Source of the DNA: Pseudomonadota bacterium
Lineage (GTDB): Bacteria > Pseudomonadota > Alphaproteobacteria > Rhizobiales > Beijerinckiaceae
Length of the DNA stretch: 6,794 nucleotides
NCBI GenBank assembly: GCA_023422485.1
Contig: JAGTAM010000474.1
Location: forward strand, 1-6,794
Direction: 5' to 3'
Made by a program: the position numbers and the translations under genes. The notes beneath the pieces were generated by a model. The model ran no database searches and had not been told where the DNA came from. It saw nothing but the letters and a program-made list of their open reading frames with translations. Within the stretch, counting starts at the first letter, position 1, and each line of letters opens with the position of its first letter. Positions 1 through 6,575 of the stretch are shown in pieces.

Positions 1-305
1 CCTCGATCGCCACGATCGACGGCGCCATCGACGAGGCGCGCACGCTCGTCTGGAACGGCCCCCTCGGCGCCTTCGAACTGACGCCCTTCGACACCGGCAC
101 GGTGGCGGTGGCCCGGCACGCGGCGGCCCGCACCAAGGCCGGCCAGCTCGTCAGCGTGGCGGGCGGCGGCGACACCGTGGCGGCGCTCAACCATGCCGGC
201 GTGGGCGAGGCCTTCTCCTACGTCTCGACCGCGGGCGGCGCCTTCCTCGAATGGCTCGAGGGCAAGGAACTGCCCGGCGTCGAGGCGCTGCGGGCGAAGG
301 GCTGA
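1..305 (+). CDS. pgk: Phosphoglycerate kinase, C-terminal part (5' end outside window)
   Basis: Phosphoglycerate kinase transfers a phosphate between 1,3-bisphosphoglycerate and ADP to give 3-phosphoglycerate and ATP, in the cytosol, in glycolysis and reversibly in gluconeogenesis or the Calvin cycle. The first full codon is at base 3, and 100 residues are visible before the TGA at 303-305. They match the C-terminal nucleotide-binding lobe: TLVWNGPLGAFE, then VAGGGDTVAAL (the GGGDT nucleotide-binding loop), then FSYVSTAGGAFLEWLEGKELPGVEAL, the family's standard ending. The catalytic N-terminal lobe lies outside the window. The gene is followed by palindromes at 320-480 and then by fba, the glycolytic neighbour often seen beside pgk in alphaproteobacteria. 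Nothing looks damaged. Identity is very secure. Confidence 0.97.
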   Translation, partial: SIATIDGAIDEARTLVWNGPLGAFELTPFDTGTVAVARHAAARTKAGQLVSVAGGGDTVAALNHAGVGEAFSYVSTAGGAFLEWLEGKELPGVEALRAKG

Positions 306-319
306 TGGTCAGGGCTTAA

Positions 320-343
320 CCCTCTCTCCTCTGTGGGAGAGGG
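320..343 (+). terminator. Possible terminator hairpin after pgk
   Basis: A 9-bp stem (one G-U pair) with a 6-base loop starts 14 bases after the pgk stop codon, well placed to end or stabilise the 3' end of the pgk transcript. No U-tract follows, so it is not a classic intrinsic terminator. It may be only a member of the intergenic palindrome family described for 320-480. Confidence 0.35.
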
Positions 344-480
344 TGCCTGCGGAGCTGGCGGGTGAGGGGACGCGGCTTCAGGCATAGCCGCGGCGTCGAT
401 GCCGAGCGGGTCCTGCACCGGCGCTCCCCTCTCTCGGCCCCCGTCGGGGCCTACCCTCCCCTGAAGAGGGTGAAGGGAAA
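320..480. repeat. Cluster of GC-rich palindromes between pgk and fba
   Basis: This gap sequence holds several inverted repeats. At 320-343 CCCTCTCTC pairs with GGGAGAGGG (9 bp, one G-U). At 371-392 CGCGGC pairs with GCCGCG. At 436-451 GGCCCC pairs with GGGGCC around a 4-base loop. At 454-470 CCCTC pairs with GAGGG. GAGGGGA (364-370) also pairs with TCCCCTC (425-431), which would enclose the second hairpin. The CCCTCTC/GAGAGGG pattern with a following GGTGAGGGG resembles dispersed intergenic palindromes common in alphaproteobacterial genomes. That resemblance is from memory. No convincing gene lies here; the open frame running into fba from 362 is just the GC-rich upstream extension. Confidence 0.6.
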
Positions 481-542
481 TCGGCGTCGGTGGACGCCCA
501 AGTTTTTCACGCCGCGGCACCGGCCCACGGCGCCGATACGCC

Positions 543-548
543 TATATT
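543..548 (+). promoter_or_regulatory. fba: Candidate -10 box (TATATT) upstream of fba
   Basis: TATATT is an AT-rich island in an otherwise very GC-rich gap, 53 bases before the fba start codon, and fits a sigma-70 -10 element with transcription starting near 555. No clear TTGACA-like hexamer is found 16-18 bases upstream, so the assignment is weak. The palindromes upstream would separate this promoter from pgk. Confidence 0.3.
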
Positions 549-580
549 GGCCTCAACACGGGAAAGGCCCGGCTGAGGCC
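549..580 (+). promoter_or_regulatory. fba: Inverted repeat in the fba leader
   Basis: GGCCTCA (549-555) and TGAGGCC (574-580) are a perfect 7-bp inverted repeat. Inside it CGGG (559-562) can pair with CCCG (568-571) around AAAGG. The repeat begins immediately after the candidate -10 box and ends about 10 bases before the ribosome-binding site. It could be an operator at the transcription start or a 5' leader hairpin. Its regulator, if any, is unknown. Confidence 0.4.
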
Positions 581-601
581 GCATCGCACGAGGAACGAAC
601 C

Positions 602-1669
602 ATGGCACGCATCACCCTTCGGCAGCTCCTCGACCACGCCGCCGAGTACGGCTACGGCGTGCCGGCGTTCAACCTGAACAATATGGAGCAGGGGCTCGCC
701 ATCATGGCGGCGGCCGATGCCACCGACTCGCCGGTGATCCTCCAGGCGAGCCGGGGTGCCCGTGCCTACGCCAACGACGTGGTGCTGGCCAAGCTCATCG
801 ACGGCCTCGTCGAGATCTACCCGCACATCCCCGTCTGCATGCATCTCGACCACGGCAACAACGAAGCCACCTGCGCCACCGCGATCCAGTACGGCTTCAC
901 TTCGGTGATGATGGACGGCTCGCTGAAGGCCGACGGCAAGACCCCGGCCGACTACAACTACAACGTCGAGATCACCCGCAACGTCACCAAGATGGCCCAT
1001 TGGGCCGGCGTCTCCGTCGAGGGCGAGCTCGGTGTGCTCGGCTCTCTGGAGAGCGGCCAGGGCGAGGCCGAGGACGGCCACGGCGCCGAGGGCGTCCTGT
1101 CCCACGACCAGCTCCTGACCGATCCGGACGAGGCGGTGAAGTTCGTCGCCGCCACCAAGGTCGATGCGCTGGCGGTGGCCATGGGCACCAGCCACGGCGC
1201 CTACAAGTTCACCCGTAAGCCGGACGGCGACGTGCTCGCCATGGGTGTGATCGAGGAGATCCACCGCCGCCTGCCGACGACCCACCTCGTCATGCACGGC
1301 TCCTCCTCGGTGCCGCAGGACCTTCAGGACATCATCAACCAGTATGGCGGCCAGATGAAGCCGACCTGGGGCGTGCCGGTGGAGGAGATCCAGCGCGGCA
1401 TCAAGCACGGCGTGCGCAAGATCAACATCGACACCGACAACCGCATGGCGATGACCGGACAGATCCGGAAGGTGCTGACCGAGAACCCGTCCGAGTTCGA
1501 TCCGCGCAAGTACCTCAAGCCCGCCATGGAGGCGATGACGAAGCTGTGCAAGCAGCGCTTCGAGGAGTTCAACACCGCCGGCCAGGGCTCGAAGATCCGT
1601 CCGATCTCGGTGGCCGAGATGGCCAAGCGCTACGCCAACGGCTCCCTCGACCCGAAGATCGACGCCTGA
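602..1669 (+). CDS. fba: Class II (zinc) fructose-bisphosphate aldolase
   Basis: This 355-residue cytosolic enzyme cleaves fructose 1,6-bisphosphate to dihydroxyacetone phosphate and glyceraldehyde 3-phosphate, and runs in reverse in gluconeogenesis and Calvin-type cycles, where the same family can also handle sedoheptulose 1,7-bisphosphate. The metal and catalytic motifs are intact: HLDHG at 81-85 (catalytic D83, zinc ligand H84), GELG at 141-144, TSHGAYK at 196-202 (H198), VMHGSSS at 230-236 (H232) and the substrate-phosphate loop KINIDTD at 273-279. Length and the FNLNNMEQ and GVPVEEIQ segments resemble the subtype often called CbbA. The ATG at 602 is chosen because GAGGA (590-594) sits 7 bases upstream and the family begins MARITLRQLLDHAAEYGYGVPAFN; the open frame before it is spurious. 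It lies downstream of pgk and 7 bp before the ThiE-like gene. No promoter for Calvin-specific control was recognised, so the pathway is left open. Confidence 0.97.
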   Translation: MARITLRQLLDHAAEYGYGVPAFNLNNMEQGLAIMAAADATDSPVILQASRGARAYANDVVLAKLIDGLVEIYPHIPVCMHLDHGNNEATCATAIQYGFTSVMMDGSLKADGKTPADYNYNVEITRNVTKMAHWAGVSVEGELGVLGSLESGQGEAEDGHGAEGVLSHDQLLTDPDEAVKFVAATKVDALAVAMGTSHGAYKFTRKPDGDVLAMGVIEEIHRRLPTTHLVMHGSSSVPQDLQDIINQYGGQMKPTWGVPVEEIQRGIKHGVRKINIDTDNRMAMTGQIRKVLTENPSEFDPRKYLKPAMEAMTKLCKQRFEEFNTAGQGSKIRPISVAEMAKRYANGSLDPKIDA

Positions 1670-1676
1670 TCCGATC

Positions 1677-2345
1677 ATGGCCGAGAAAGACTCGGCGGCG
1701 CCGCGGCCCCGCCTCGCCCTTCTTACCCCCTACGACCTCGGTCCAGCCGAGGCCGAGGCGATGGCCGCCGCGCTCGACACGGCCTGCGCCGCGGGTGACG
1801 TGGCGGCGGTGATCCTGAGGCTGGCGGCCGCCGACGAGCGCAGCCTCGTCGGCCTCGTCAAGAAGCTGGCGCCGCCGGCACAGGCGCGCGGCGCGGCGGT
1901 GGTGGTCTGCGTGCCGGGATTTGCCGGCGACATCGTCTCCGTCGCGGCCCGCGGCGGGGCGGACGGGGTCCATCTCGACCGTGCGGACGAGGACACCCTG
2001 CGCGATTGGCGCGGGCGCCTGCGCGACGGGCGCATCCTCGGGACGGGCGGCGTGCTCGGCTCCCGGGATGCGGCGATGGTCGCGGGCGAGACCGGCGTCG
2101 ATTACCTGATGTTCGGCGGGCTCTTTCCCGACGGTGCCGCCCCCGATGCGGAGGAGGTTCGCGAGCGCGCGACTTGGTGGGCCGAAATCTTCGAGACCCC
2201 GTGCATCGCGGTGGCGACCGCCGCCGGGGATGTGGCAGCGCTCGCGCGAGCGGGCGCGGAGTTCGTGGGGCTGGAAAGCGGCCTGTGGCGAGACGATCCC
2301 GAGGGTGTGCGGGTCGCGCAGGCGCAGCTCGATCAGGTGCGATGA
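1677..2345 (+). CDS. Diverged thiamine phosphate synthase (ThiE/TenI) family protein
   Basis: This 222-residue protein looks like a TIM barrel of the ThiE/TenI family. GADGVHL (94-100) is the hallmark, followed by RILGTGGVLGSRDAAM (119-134), GVDYLMFGGLFP (140-151) and a last segment PCIAVATAAGDVAALARAGAEF. True ThiE joins hydroxymethylpyrimidine diphosphate and thiazole phosphate to make thiamine phosphate. Several expected ThiE residues are absent here: the QLRxK lysine (here ILRLAAAD, 46-53), the N-D pair before the barrel (here VCVPG, 77-81) and the phosphate-binding IGG (here VATAA, 179-183). Synthase activity is therefore doubtful. The start follows the fba stop by 7 bp with no clear Shine-Dalgarno sequence, suggesting translational coupling, and the end overlaps the next gene by 4 bp. 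No thiamine genes are nearby. Family assignment is good; function is unknown. Confidence 0.8.
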   Translation: MAEKDSAAPRPRLALLTPYDLGPAEAEAMAAALDTACAAGDVAAVILRLAAADERSLVGLVKKLAPPAQARGAAVVVCVPGFAGDIVSVAARGGADGVHLDRADEDTLRDWRGRLRDGRILGTGGVLGSRDAAMVAGETGVDYLMFGGLFPDGAAPDAEEVRERATWWAEIFETPCIAVATAAGDVAALARAGAEFVGLESGLWRDDPEGVRVAQAQLDQVR

Positions 2346-3493
2346 TCTTTTTTGATGAGAGGAACGTGGCGAGGAACTCAAAGGCCTTCCTCCCGCTGCG
2401 GGGAAGGGGCGGAAAGGCTCTCGGGCGTGCGGGGATAGCCCTCTTCCGAGTCGAGGCGCGTTCCCTTGCGTCCTTGATCGCCTGCGCTTCTCTCACCCTC
2501 GGCATCGGCGCCCTGCACGCTGCACCGAACCAGCCGGCGACGAAGGAGCCCGCCGCCCAGACGCCGGCCAAGCCCCATCCGTTGAATCTGAAGCGCGAAT
2601 TGCCTTCGCCCTACTCGCCCAATGCCGAGGGGGCGAAACCGGCCGCTGCGAACCCGAATGCCGACGTGGCTTACGGCGCCTACCAGCGCGGGCGCTACGT
2701 CACCGCCTTCCGCGAGGCGACGAGGCGCATCGAGGCGAACCCGAAGGACGCCGCGGCGATGACGCTGCTCGGCGAACTCTACAACCAGGGCCTCGGGGTG
2801 AAGCAGGACCCCAAGCGCGCCCACGAATGGTACCGGCTCGCCGCCCTCCAGAACGCCGCCAACGCCATGGCCTCCCTCGGCATGATGGCGATGGACGGGC
2901 GTGGGCAGCCCAAGGACGAGAAGGCCGGCCGCGCCTGGCTCGAACAGGCGGCGCGCAAGGGCCAGCCCAGCGCCAGCTACAACCTCGCGCTGATCCAGCT
3001 CGCCAGCGACAAGCCGGCGGATCTCGCCGCCGCCGTAGCGAATTTCCGTACGGCGGCCGAGGCCGAGGTTCCCGCCGCGCAATACGCCCTCGGTGTGCTC
3101 TACCTCCAGGGCAAGGGCGTTCCCAAGGACACGACCCAGGCCGCGCAATGGTTCCGACGCGCCGCCGACAACGGCGATCTCGGGGCCGAGGTCGAGTTCG
3201 CGATCCGACTGTTCAACGGTGACGGCGTGCCCAAGGACGAGGCCCGCGCCGCCCGCTACTTCCTGCACGCCGCGCAGCGCGGCAACGCCATCGCCCAGAA
3301 CCGGATCGCCAAGCTCTTCCTCTTCGGCCGCGGTGTGCCGAAGAACCTCGTCGAGGCCGCGGCCTGGAATCTTGCCGCGGCGTCGCAGGGTCGGTCCGAT
3401 GCCGGGCTCGATCAGGCGACCGCCGGGCTCACCCCTGACGAGCGCAAGCGCGCCGAGCTGCTGGCGGCGGACCGGGCGAACCTCTCACCGTAG
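2342..3493 (+). CDS. Secreted Sel1-repeat (TPR-like) protein
   Basis: Sel1 repeats are alpha/alpha hairpins that scaffold protein contacts; no enzymatic role is implied. The 383-residue product has about six: 138-172, 173-208, 209-243 (degenerate, lacking the G-x-G-V turn), 244-279, 280-315 and 316-351. Examples of the conserved turn are LYNQGLGVKQDP and LYLQGKGVPKD. Residues 40-60 are hydrophobic and end in ALHA-APNQP, a signal-peptide-like segment, followed by a Pro/Ala-rich linker (61-108), so export to the periplasm is likely. LIAC (45-48) resembles a lipobox but lies at the start of the hydrophobic stretch, so a lipoprotein is unlikely. The ATG at 2342 forms an ATGA overlap with the preceding stop. 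It leaves about 40 residues before the signal peptide, unusually long and containing a palindrome. A GTG at 2366 is the only other ordinary in-frame start. Function and partners are unknown. Confidence 0.85.
   Translation: MIFFDERNVARNSKAFLPLRGRGGKALGRAGIALFRVEARSLASLIACASLTLGIGALHAAPNQPATKEPAAQTPAKPHPLNLKRELPSPYSPNAEGAKPAAANPNADVAYGAYQRGRYVTAFREATRRIEANPKDAAAMTLLGELYNQGLGVKQDPKRAHEWYRLAALQNAANAMASLGMMAMDGRGQPKDEKAGRAWLEQAARKGQPSASYNLALIQLASDKPADLAAAVANFRTAAEAEVPAAQYALGVLYLQGKGVPKDTTQAAQWFRRAADNGDLGAEVEFAIRLFNGDGVPKDEARAARYFLHAAQRGNAIAQNRIAKLFLFGRGVPKNLVEAAAWNLAAASQGRSDAGLDQATAGLTPDERKRAELLAADRANLSP
2385..2407. repeat. Palindrome in the 5' end of the Sel1-repeat gene
   Basis: CCTTCCTC pairs with GGGGAAGG (8 bp, one G-U) around a 7-base centre. 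Its composition and the following GGGGCGG resemble the intergenic palindromes at 320-480, yet it lies within the codons for residues 15-22 of the predicted protein, upstream of the signal peptide. Confidence 0.45.
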
Positions 3494-3524
3494 CGCCCGG
3501 CGGCACCCGAGCGCCGATGGGAGT

Positions 3525-3560
3525 GTCGCGCGTGCCGGTGCTCTCGTACCCCCGCGCGAC
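3525..3560 (+). promoter_or_regulatory. 8-bp perfect inverted repeat before the permease gene
   Basis: GTCGCGCG (3525-3532) and CGCGCGAC (3553-3560) are exact inverted copies. Inside, GGT (3537-3539) can pair with ACC (3548-3550). The repeat fills much of the 77-bp gap between the Sel1 gene and the permease, and its right arm ends at the base before the AGGA ribosome-binding site. It could be a hairpin limiting read-through or translation, or an operator. No U-tract follows, so it is not a typical terminator. Confidence 0.45.
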
Positions 3561-3564
3561 AGGA
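3561..3564 (+). promoter_or_regulatory. Ribosome-binding site fixing the permease start
   Basis: AGGA lies 6 bases before the ATG at 3571 and favours that start over an in-frame ATG at 3517. The 18 extra residues from 3517 would be encoded by the inverted-repeat gap and do not look like a permease N-terminus. Confidence 0.6.
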
Positions 3565-3570
3565 TTCCGA

Positions 3571-4974
3571 ATGACGCCCAGCCTCCTCCGCCGCAAGCCT
3601 TTGCGCCGGGAGCCCGACGGGGAGCGCCGGCTGGCCCGGACGCTGAGCTGGCCCCACCTCGTGGCGCTCGGTGTCGGCGCGATCGTCGGAACCGGCATTC
3701 TCACTCTGATCGGCGTCGGGGCGGCCAAGGCCGGGCCGGCGGTCATCCTCTCCTTCGCCATCGCCGGCGCGATCTGCGCCTGCGCCGCACTGGCTTACGC
3801 CGAGATGGCGACGATGATCCCGGTCTCGGGGAGCGCCTATACCTACAGCTATGTCGTGCTCGGCGAGTTGCTGGCCTGGATCATCGGCTGGAGCCTAATC
3901 CTTGAATACTCGCTGGTGGTGAGTGCGGTGGCGGTCGGCTGGTCCGGCTACGCCGCGCCGCTCCTCGAAAGTCTGTTCGGGTTCCCCAAGGCCCTGATGC
4001 GGGGACCGGAGGCGGGCGGGGTCGTCAACCTTCCCGCGGTCGGCATCATCGTCCTGGTCGCCATGCTGCTACTGCGCGGCACCCGGGAGAGCGCCACGGT
4101 CAACGCCGTCCTGGTGCTGGTGAAGATCGCCGCGCTCGTCGTCTTCGTGGCCTTCGCCCTGCCGGCTTTTGAAGCCGCTCATCTCGATCCGTTCAATCCG
4201 TTCGGCTTCTCCAAGAGCGTTCAGGCCGACGGCGTCGAGCGCGGGATCATGGCGGCGGCGGCGATCATCTTCTTCGCCTTCTACGGCTTCGACGCCATCG
4301 CCACCGCCGCGGAGGAGACGCGCAACCCCGGCCGCGACCTGATGATCGGCATCGTCGGATCGATGGCGGCCTGCGTCCTGATCTACGTCGCGGTGGCCGT
4401 CGCCGCGGTGGGGGCCGTCTCCTACACCCGCTTCGCCGACAGCCCGGAGCCGCTGGCTCTGATCCTGCGCGAACTCGGCCGGCCGCTGGTCGCGCAATAT
4501 CTTGCGGCTTCCGCCGTGATCGCTCTGCCCACCGTCATCCTTGCCTTCTTCTACGGGCAGAGCCGCATCTTCTTCACCATGGCCCGCGACGGGATGCTGC
4601 CGCAGGGCCTGGCTAAGGTCTCGCTGGCCGGGACGCCGGTGCGAATCACCCTCTTCACCGCCGCCGTGGTGACCGTCCTCGCCGGGCTCGTTCCGCTGGG
4701 CGAACTCGCGGCGCTCGCCAATGCCGGGACGTTGGCGGCCTTCATCGCGGTCGCGGCCTGCATGCTGGTGATGCGCGTCCGCGCACCCGAGGCGCCGCGC
4801 ACCTTCCGCGCCCCGATGCCCTGGCTGATCGGGACCATCACGATTCTCGGCTGCGGATACCTGTTCTTCAGCCTGCCCGCCACGACCCAACTCTGGTTCG
4901 GGGTTTGGAACGTGTTCGGGCTCGTGTTCTACGCGCTCTACGGCCGCAGGCGCGCGTTGGTTGCGGCCGGATAG
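3571..4974 (+). CDS. APC-family amino acid permease (cationic amino acid transporter-like)
   Basis: This 467-residue inner-membrane protein belongs to the amino acid-polyamine-organocation superfamily with about 12 predicted membrane helices. The first (about 27-51) carries GAIVGTGIL at 36-44, the broken-helix motif that binds the substrate carboxylate. FFAFYGFDAIATAAEETRNP at 234-253 and GQSRIFFTMARDGMLP at 329-344 are typical of the CAT (cationic amino acid transporter) branch and of YfnA-like bacterial permeases. Both ends are short and cytosolic-looking; the N-terminus is basic (LRRKPLRREPDGERR). The substrate cannot be fixed from sequence: the bacterial CAT branch includes neutral amino acid carriers. 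The ATG at 3571 has AGGA 6 bases upstream. The gene follows the Sel1 gene after 77 bp and could be transcribed separately. It converges on nnr with 11 bp between the stops. Confidence 0.9.
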   Translation: MTPSLLRRKPLRREPDGERRLARTLSWPHLVALGVGAIVGTGILTLIGVGAAKAGPAVILSFAIAGAICACAALAYAEMATMIPVSGSAYTYSYVVLGELLAWIIGWSLILEYSLVVSAVAVGWSGYAAPLLESLFGFPKALMRGPEAGGVVNLPAVGIIVLVAMLLLRGTRESATVNAVLVLVKIAALVVFVAFALPAFEAAHLDPFNPFGFSKSVQADGVERGIMAAAAIIFFAFYGFDAIATAAEETRNPGRDLMIGIVGSMAACVLIYVAVAVAAVGAVSYTRFADSPEPLALILRELGRPLVAQYLAASAVIALPTVILAFFYGQSRIFFTMARDGMLPQGLAKVSLAGTPVRITLFTAAVVTVLAGLVPLGELAALANAGTLAAFIAVAACMLVMRVRAPEAPRTFRAPMPWLIGTITILGCGYLFFSLPATTQLWFGVWNVFGLVFYALYGRRRALVAAG

Positions 4975-4979
4975 CCGGC
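4966..4979. other. Short hairpin at the permease/nnr convergence
   Basis: GCCGG (4966-4970) pairs with CCGGC (4975-4979) around ATAG, spanning the permease stop codon. It is the only dyad seen in the convergent junction. A 5-bp stem with no U-tract on either strand is a poor terminator, so this is recorded only as the structure present. Confidence 0.25.
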
Positions 4980-4985
4980 GAGCGA

Positions 4986-6506
4986 TCAGTTGCCCGCGAG
5001 GTCGCGCAGGACCGCCGGCAGCAACTCCGGAAGGTCCTCGGAGATCAGCCCCGGTCCGAACCGCAGGCCCGCATCGCCGTGCAGCCAGACGGCGGCGCAG
5101 GCCGCCTCGAACGGCTCCATGCCCTGCGCCAGTAACCCGGCGACAATGCCGCCGAGCACGTCTCCGGAGCCGGCGGTGCCGAGATGCGGCGTGCCGTGAT
5201 CGTTGACCGCCACGCGCCCGTCGGGGGCGGCGATGACCGTATCGGCCCCTTTCAGCACCACCACCGCCCCAGCGATCCCGGCGGCACGCGCCGTCCGCTC
5301 GGTCTTGCTCAGCCCCTCCGTCACGGCGTCCGTGCCGGAGAACAGCCGGGCGAACTCGCCCTCGTGGGGCGTCAGCACCGCCCGCGCTTCGCCCTCGCGG
5401 ATATGGCGGGCCAGCGTGCGCACCTCGCTGCGGAAGCTCGTGAGGGCGTCGGCGTCGAGCACCAGGGCACGCCCGGCACCCGTTGCGACCGCGACGAGAT
5501 CGCAGGTGGCCGGGCCGGTGCCGAGGCCGGGCCCGAGCAGCAGCGCATTCAAGCGCTCGTCGGCCAGCATGTCGTCGAGGTCGTCGGCACTCTCGCAACC
5601 GCGCAGCATGATCGCGGTGAGGTGGGCGGCGTTCTCCGCCAGCGCCGCGGCGGGCGAGGCCACGGTGACGAGGCCCGCGCCGACTCGCAACGCACCGCGG
5701 GCGGCGAGCCGGGCCGCACCGGTGCGGTGGGCCGGGCCCGACAGCACGAGGGTATGGCCGCGGGTGTATTTGTGACTGCCGGCGGTAAGCCGCGGCAGCC
5801 GCCACAGACCGGGCGCGTTGCGATAGAGCGCGCGCGCCTCTCCGGCGAGGCCGACGGCGAGGGCCGCTTCGCCCGTGCCGATCTGGCAGACGTGCAGCGC
5901 GCCGCAATGGGTCCGCCCCGGTTCCAGCAGGTGGCCGGGCTTGAGCGCGACGAAGGTCACCGTCTCGGTCGCTTCGATCGCGAGCCCGCGCACCGCGCCG
6001 CTGTTGCCGTCGATGCCGCTCGGCACATCGACCGCCACCACGGGGATGCCGGAGCGGTTGACGGCCTCGACCAGGACGCGGGCGGTCCCTTCGAGATCGC
6101 GGCAGAGGCCGGCGCCGAACAGGGCATCGATGATGAGATCGACCGAGGGAACGTCCGCCTCCGCGGCACCGATCGGGCCAGACCAAGCCTCGGCGGCGAG
6201 TGCCGCGTCGCCCTTGAGCCCGGCACGCTCGCCGAGAAGGCGCAGGTCGACGCGGTAGCCGGCCTCTGCCAGCCGGCGGGCGGCGACGAAGCCGTCTCCG
6301 CCATTGTTGCCGGGTCCGCACAGGACGAGGATCCGGCCGCCGTCCGGCGCCAGGGCGCGGGCGCGTTCGGCGCCCGCGGCGCCGGCCGCCTGCATCAGCG
6401 TCAGGCCCGGCGTGCCGGCAGCGATCGCGGCGGCATCGACCCGGCGCATCGCCTCAACGGTGAGCAGCCGCTCCGCGGCCTTCGGGGCTTTAACCGGCTC
6501 ATGCAT
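4986..6506 (-). CDS. nnr: Bifunctional NAD(P)H-hydrate epimerase / ADP-dependent NAD(P)H-hydrate dehydratase
   Basis: Nnr repairs NADH and NADPH that have become hydrated (NADHX, NADPHX). The N-terminal domain interconverts the R and S hydrates, and the C-terminal domain removes water from the S form using ADP. The 506-residue product has the full two-domain layout of this family (formerly YjeF). The epimerase domain, about 14-215, has GPGNNGGDGFVAAR at 64-77, DALFGAGL at 127-134, AVDVPSGIDGNSG at 158-170 and KPGH at 189-192. The dehydratase domain, about 235-500, is ribokinase-like with GPGLG at 325-329, LDADAL at 350-355, LTPHEGEF at 378-385, LKG at 418-420 and GTAGSGDVLGG at 443-453, holding the likely catalytic D449. 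The ATG at 6506 gives the usual short lead before LLTVEAMRRVD, although no strong Shine-Dalgarno is visible. It is divergent from glnB across 184 bp. Confidence 0.96.
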   Translation of the reverse strand: MHEPVKAPKAAERLLTVEAMRRVDAAAIAAGTPGLTLMQAAGAAGAERARALAPDGGRILVLCGPGNNGGDGFVAARRLAEAGYRVDLRLLGERAGLKGDAALAAEAWSGPIGAAEADVPSVDLIIDALFGAGLCRDLEGTARVLVEAVNRSGIPVVAVDVPSGIDGNSGAVRGLAIEATETVTFVALKPGHLLEPGRTHCGALHVCQIGTGEAALAVGLAGEARALYRNAPGLWRLPRLTAGSHKYTRGHTLVLSGPAHRTGAARLAARGALRVGAGLVTVASPAAALAENAAHLTAIMLRGCESADDLDDMLADERLNALLLGPGLGTGPATCDLVAVATGAGRALVLDADALTSFRSEVRTLARHIREGEARAVLTPHEGEFARLFSGTDAVTEGLSKTERTARAAGIAGAVVVLKGADTVIAAPDGRVAVNDHGTPHLGTAGSGDVLGGIVAGLLAQGMEPFEAACAAVWLHGDAGLRFGPGLISEDLPELLPAVLRDLAGN

Positions 6507-6575
6507 GCAACTGGCTCACGGTATGCCCGAAAACTCATCGATTTCGGCGTCATTGCCTATATATTCCGCTTTGTT

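Noticed and set aside
362..601. N-terminal extension of the aldolase to an ATG at 362
   Set aside because: The extension is encoded by the palindromic gap, is not aldolase-like, and the ATG at 602 has a good ribosome-binding site and the family start.
542..1678. A 378-codon open frame antisense to fba
   Set aside because: It mirrors the strongly supported aldolase and shows only low-complexity His/Val/Gly-rich sequence; it follows from third-position GC bias.
2474..2476. TTG as the real start of the Sel1 gene
   Set aside because: It would leave a very short hydrophobic leader with no basic residues, a poor signal peptide; kept only as a remote alternative.
2474..2490. Lipobox (LIAC) making the Sel1 protein a lipoprotein
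   Set aside because: The motif lies at the start of the hydrophobic segment rather than its end, so there is no preceding h-region.
3517..3570. Upstream permease start at 3517
   Set aside because: The added residues come from the inverted-repeat gap, whereas AGGA is ideally spaced for 3571.
4069..6321. A 750-codon open frame on the minus strand across the permease and nnr
   Set aside because: It is out of frame with nnr and antisense to the permease, rich in Arg/Gly/Ala runs as expected from GC-rich shadow frames, and has no recognisable domain.
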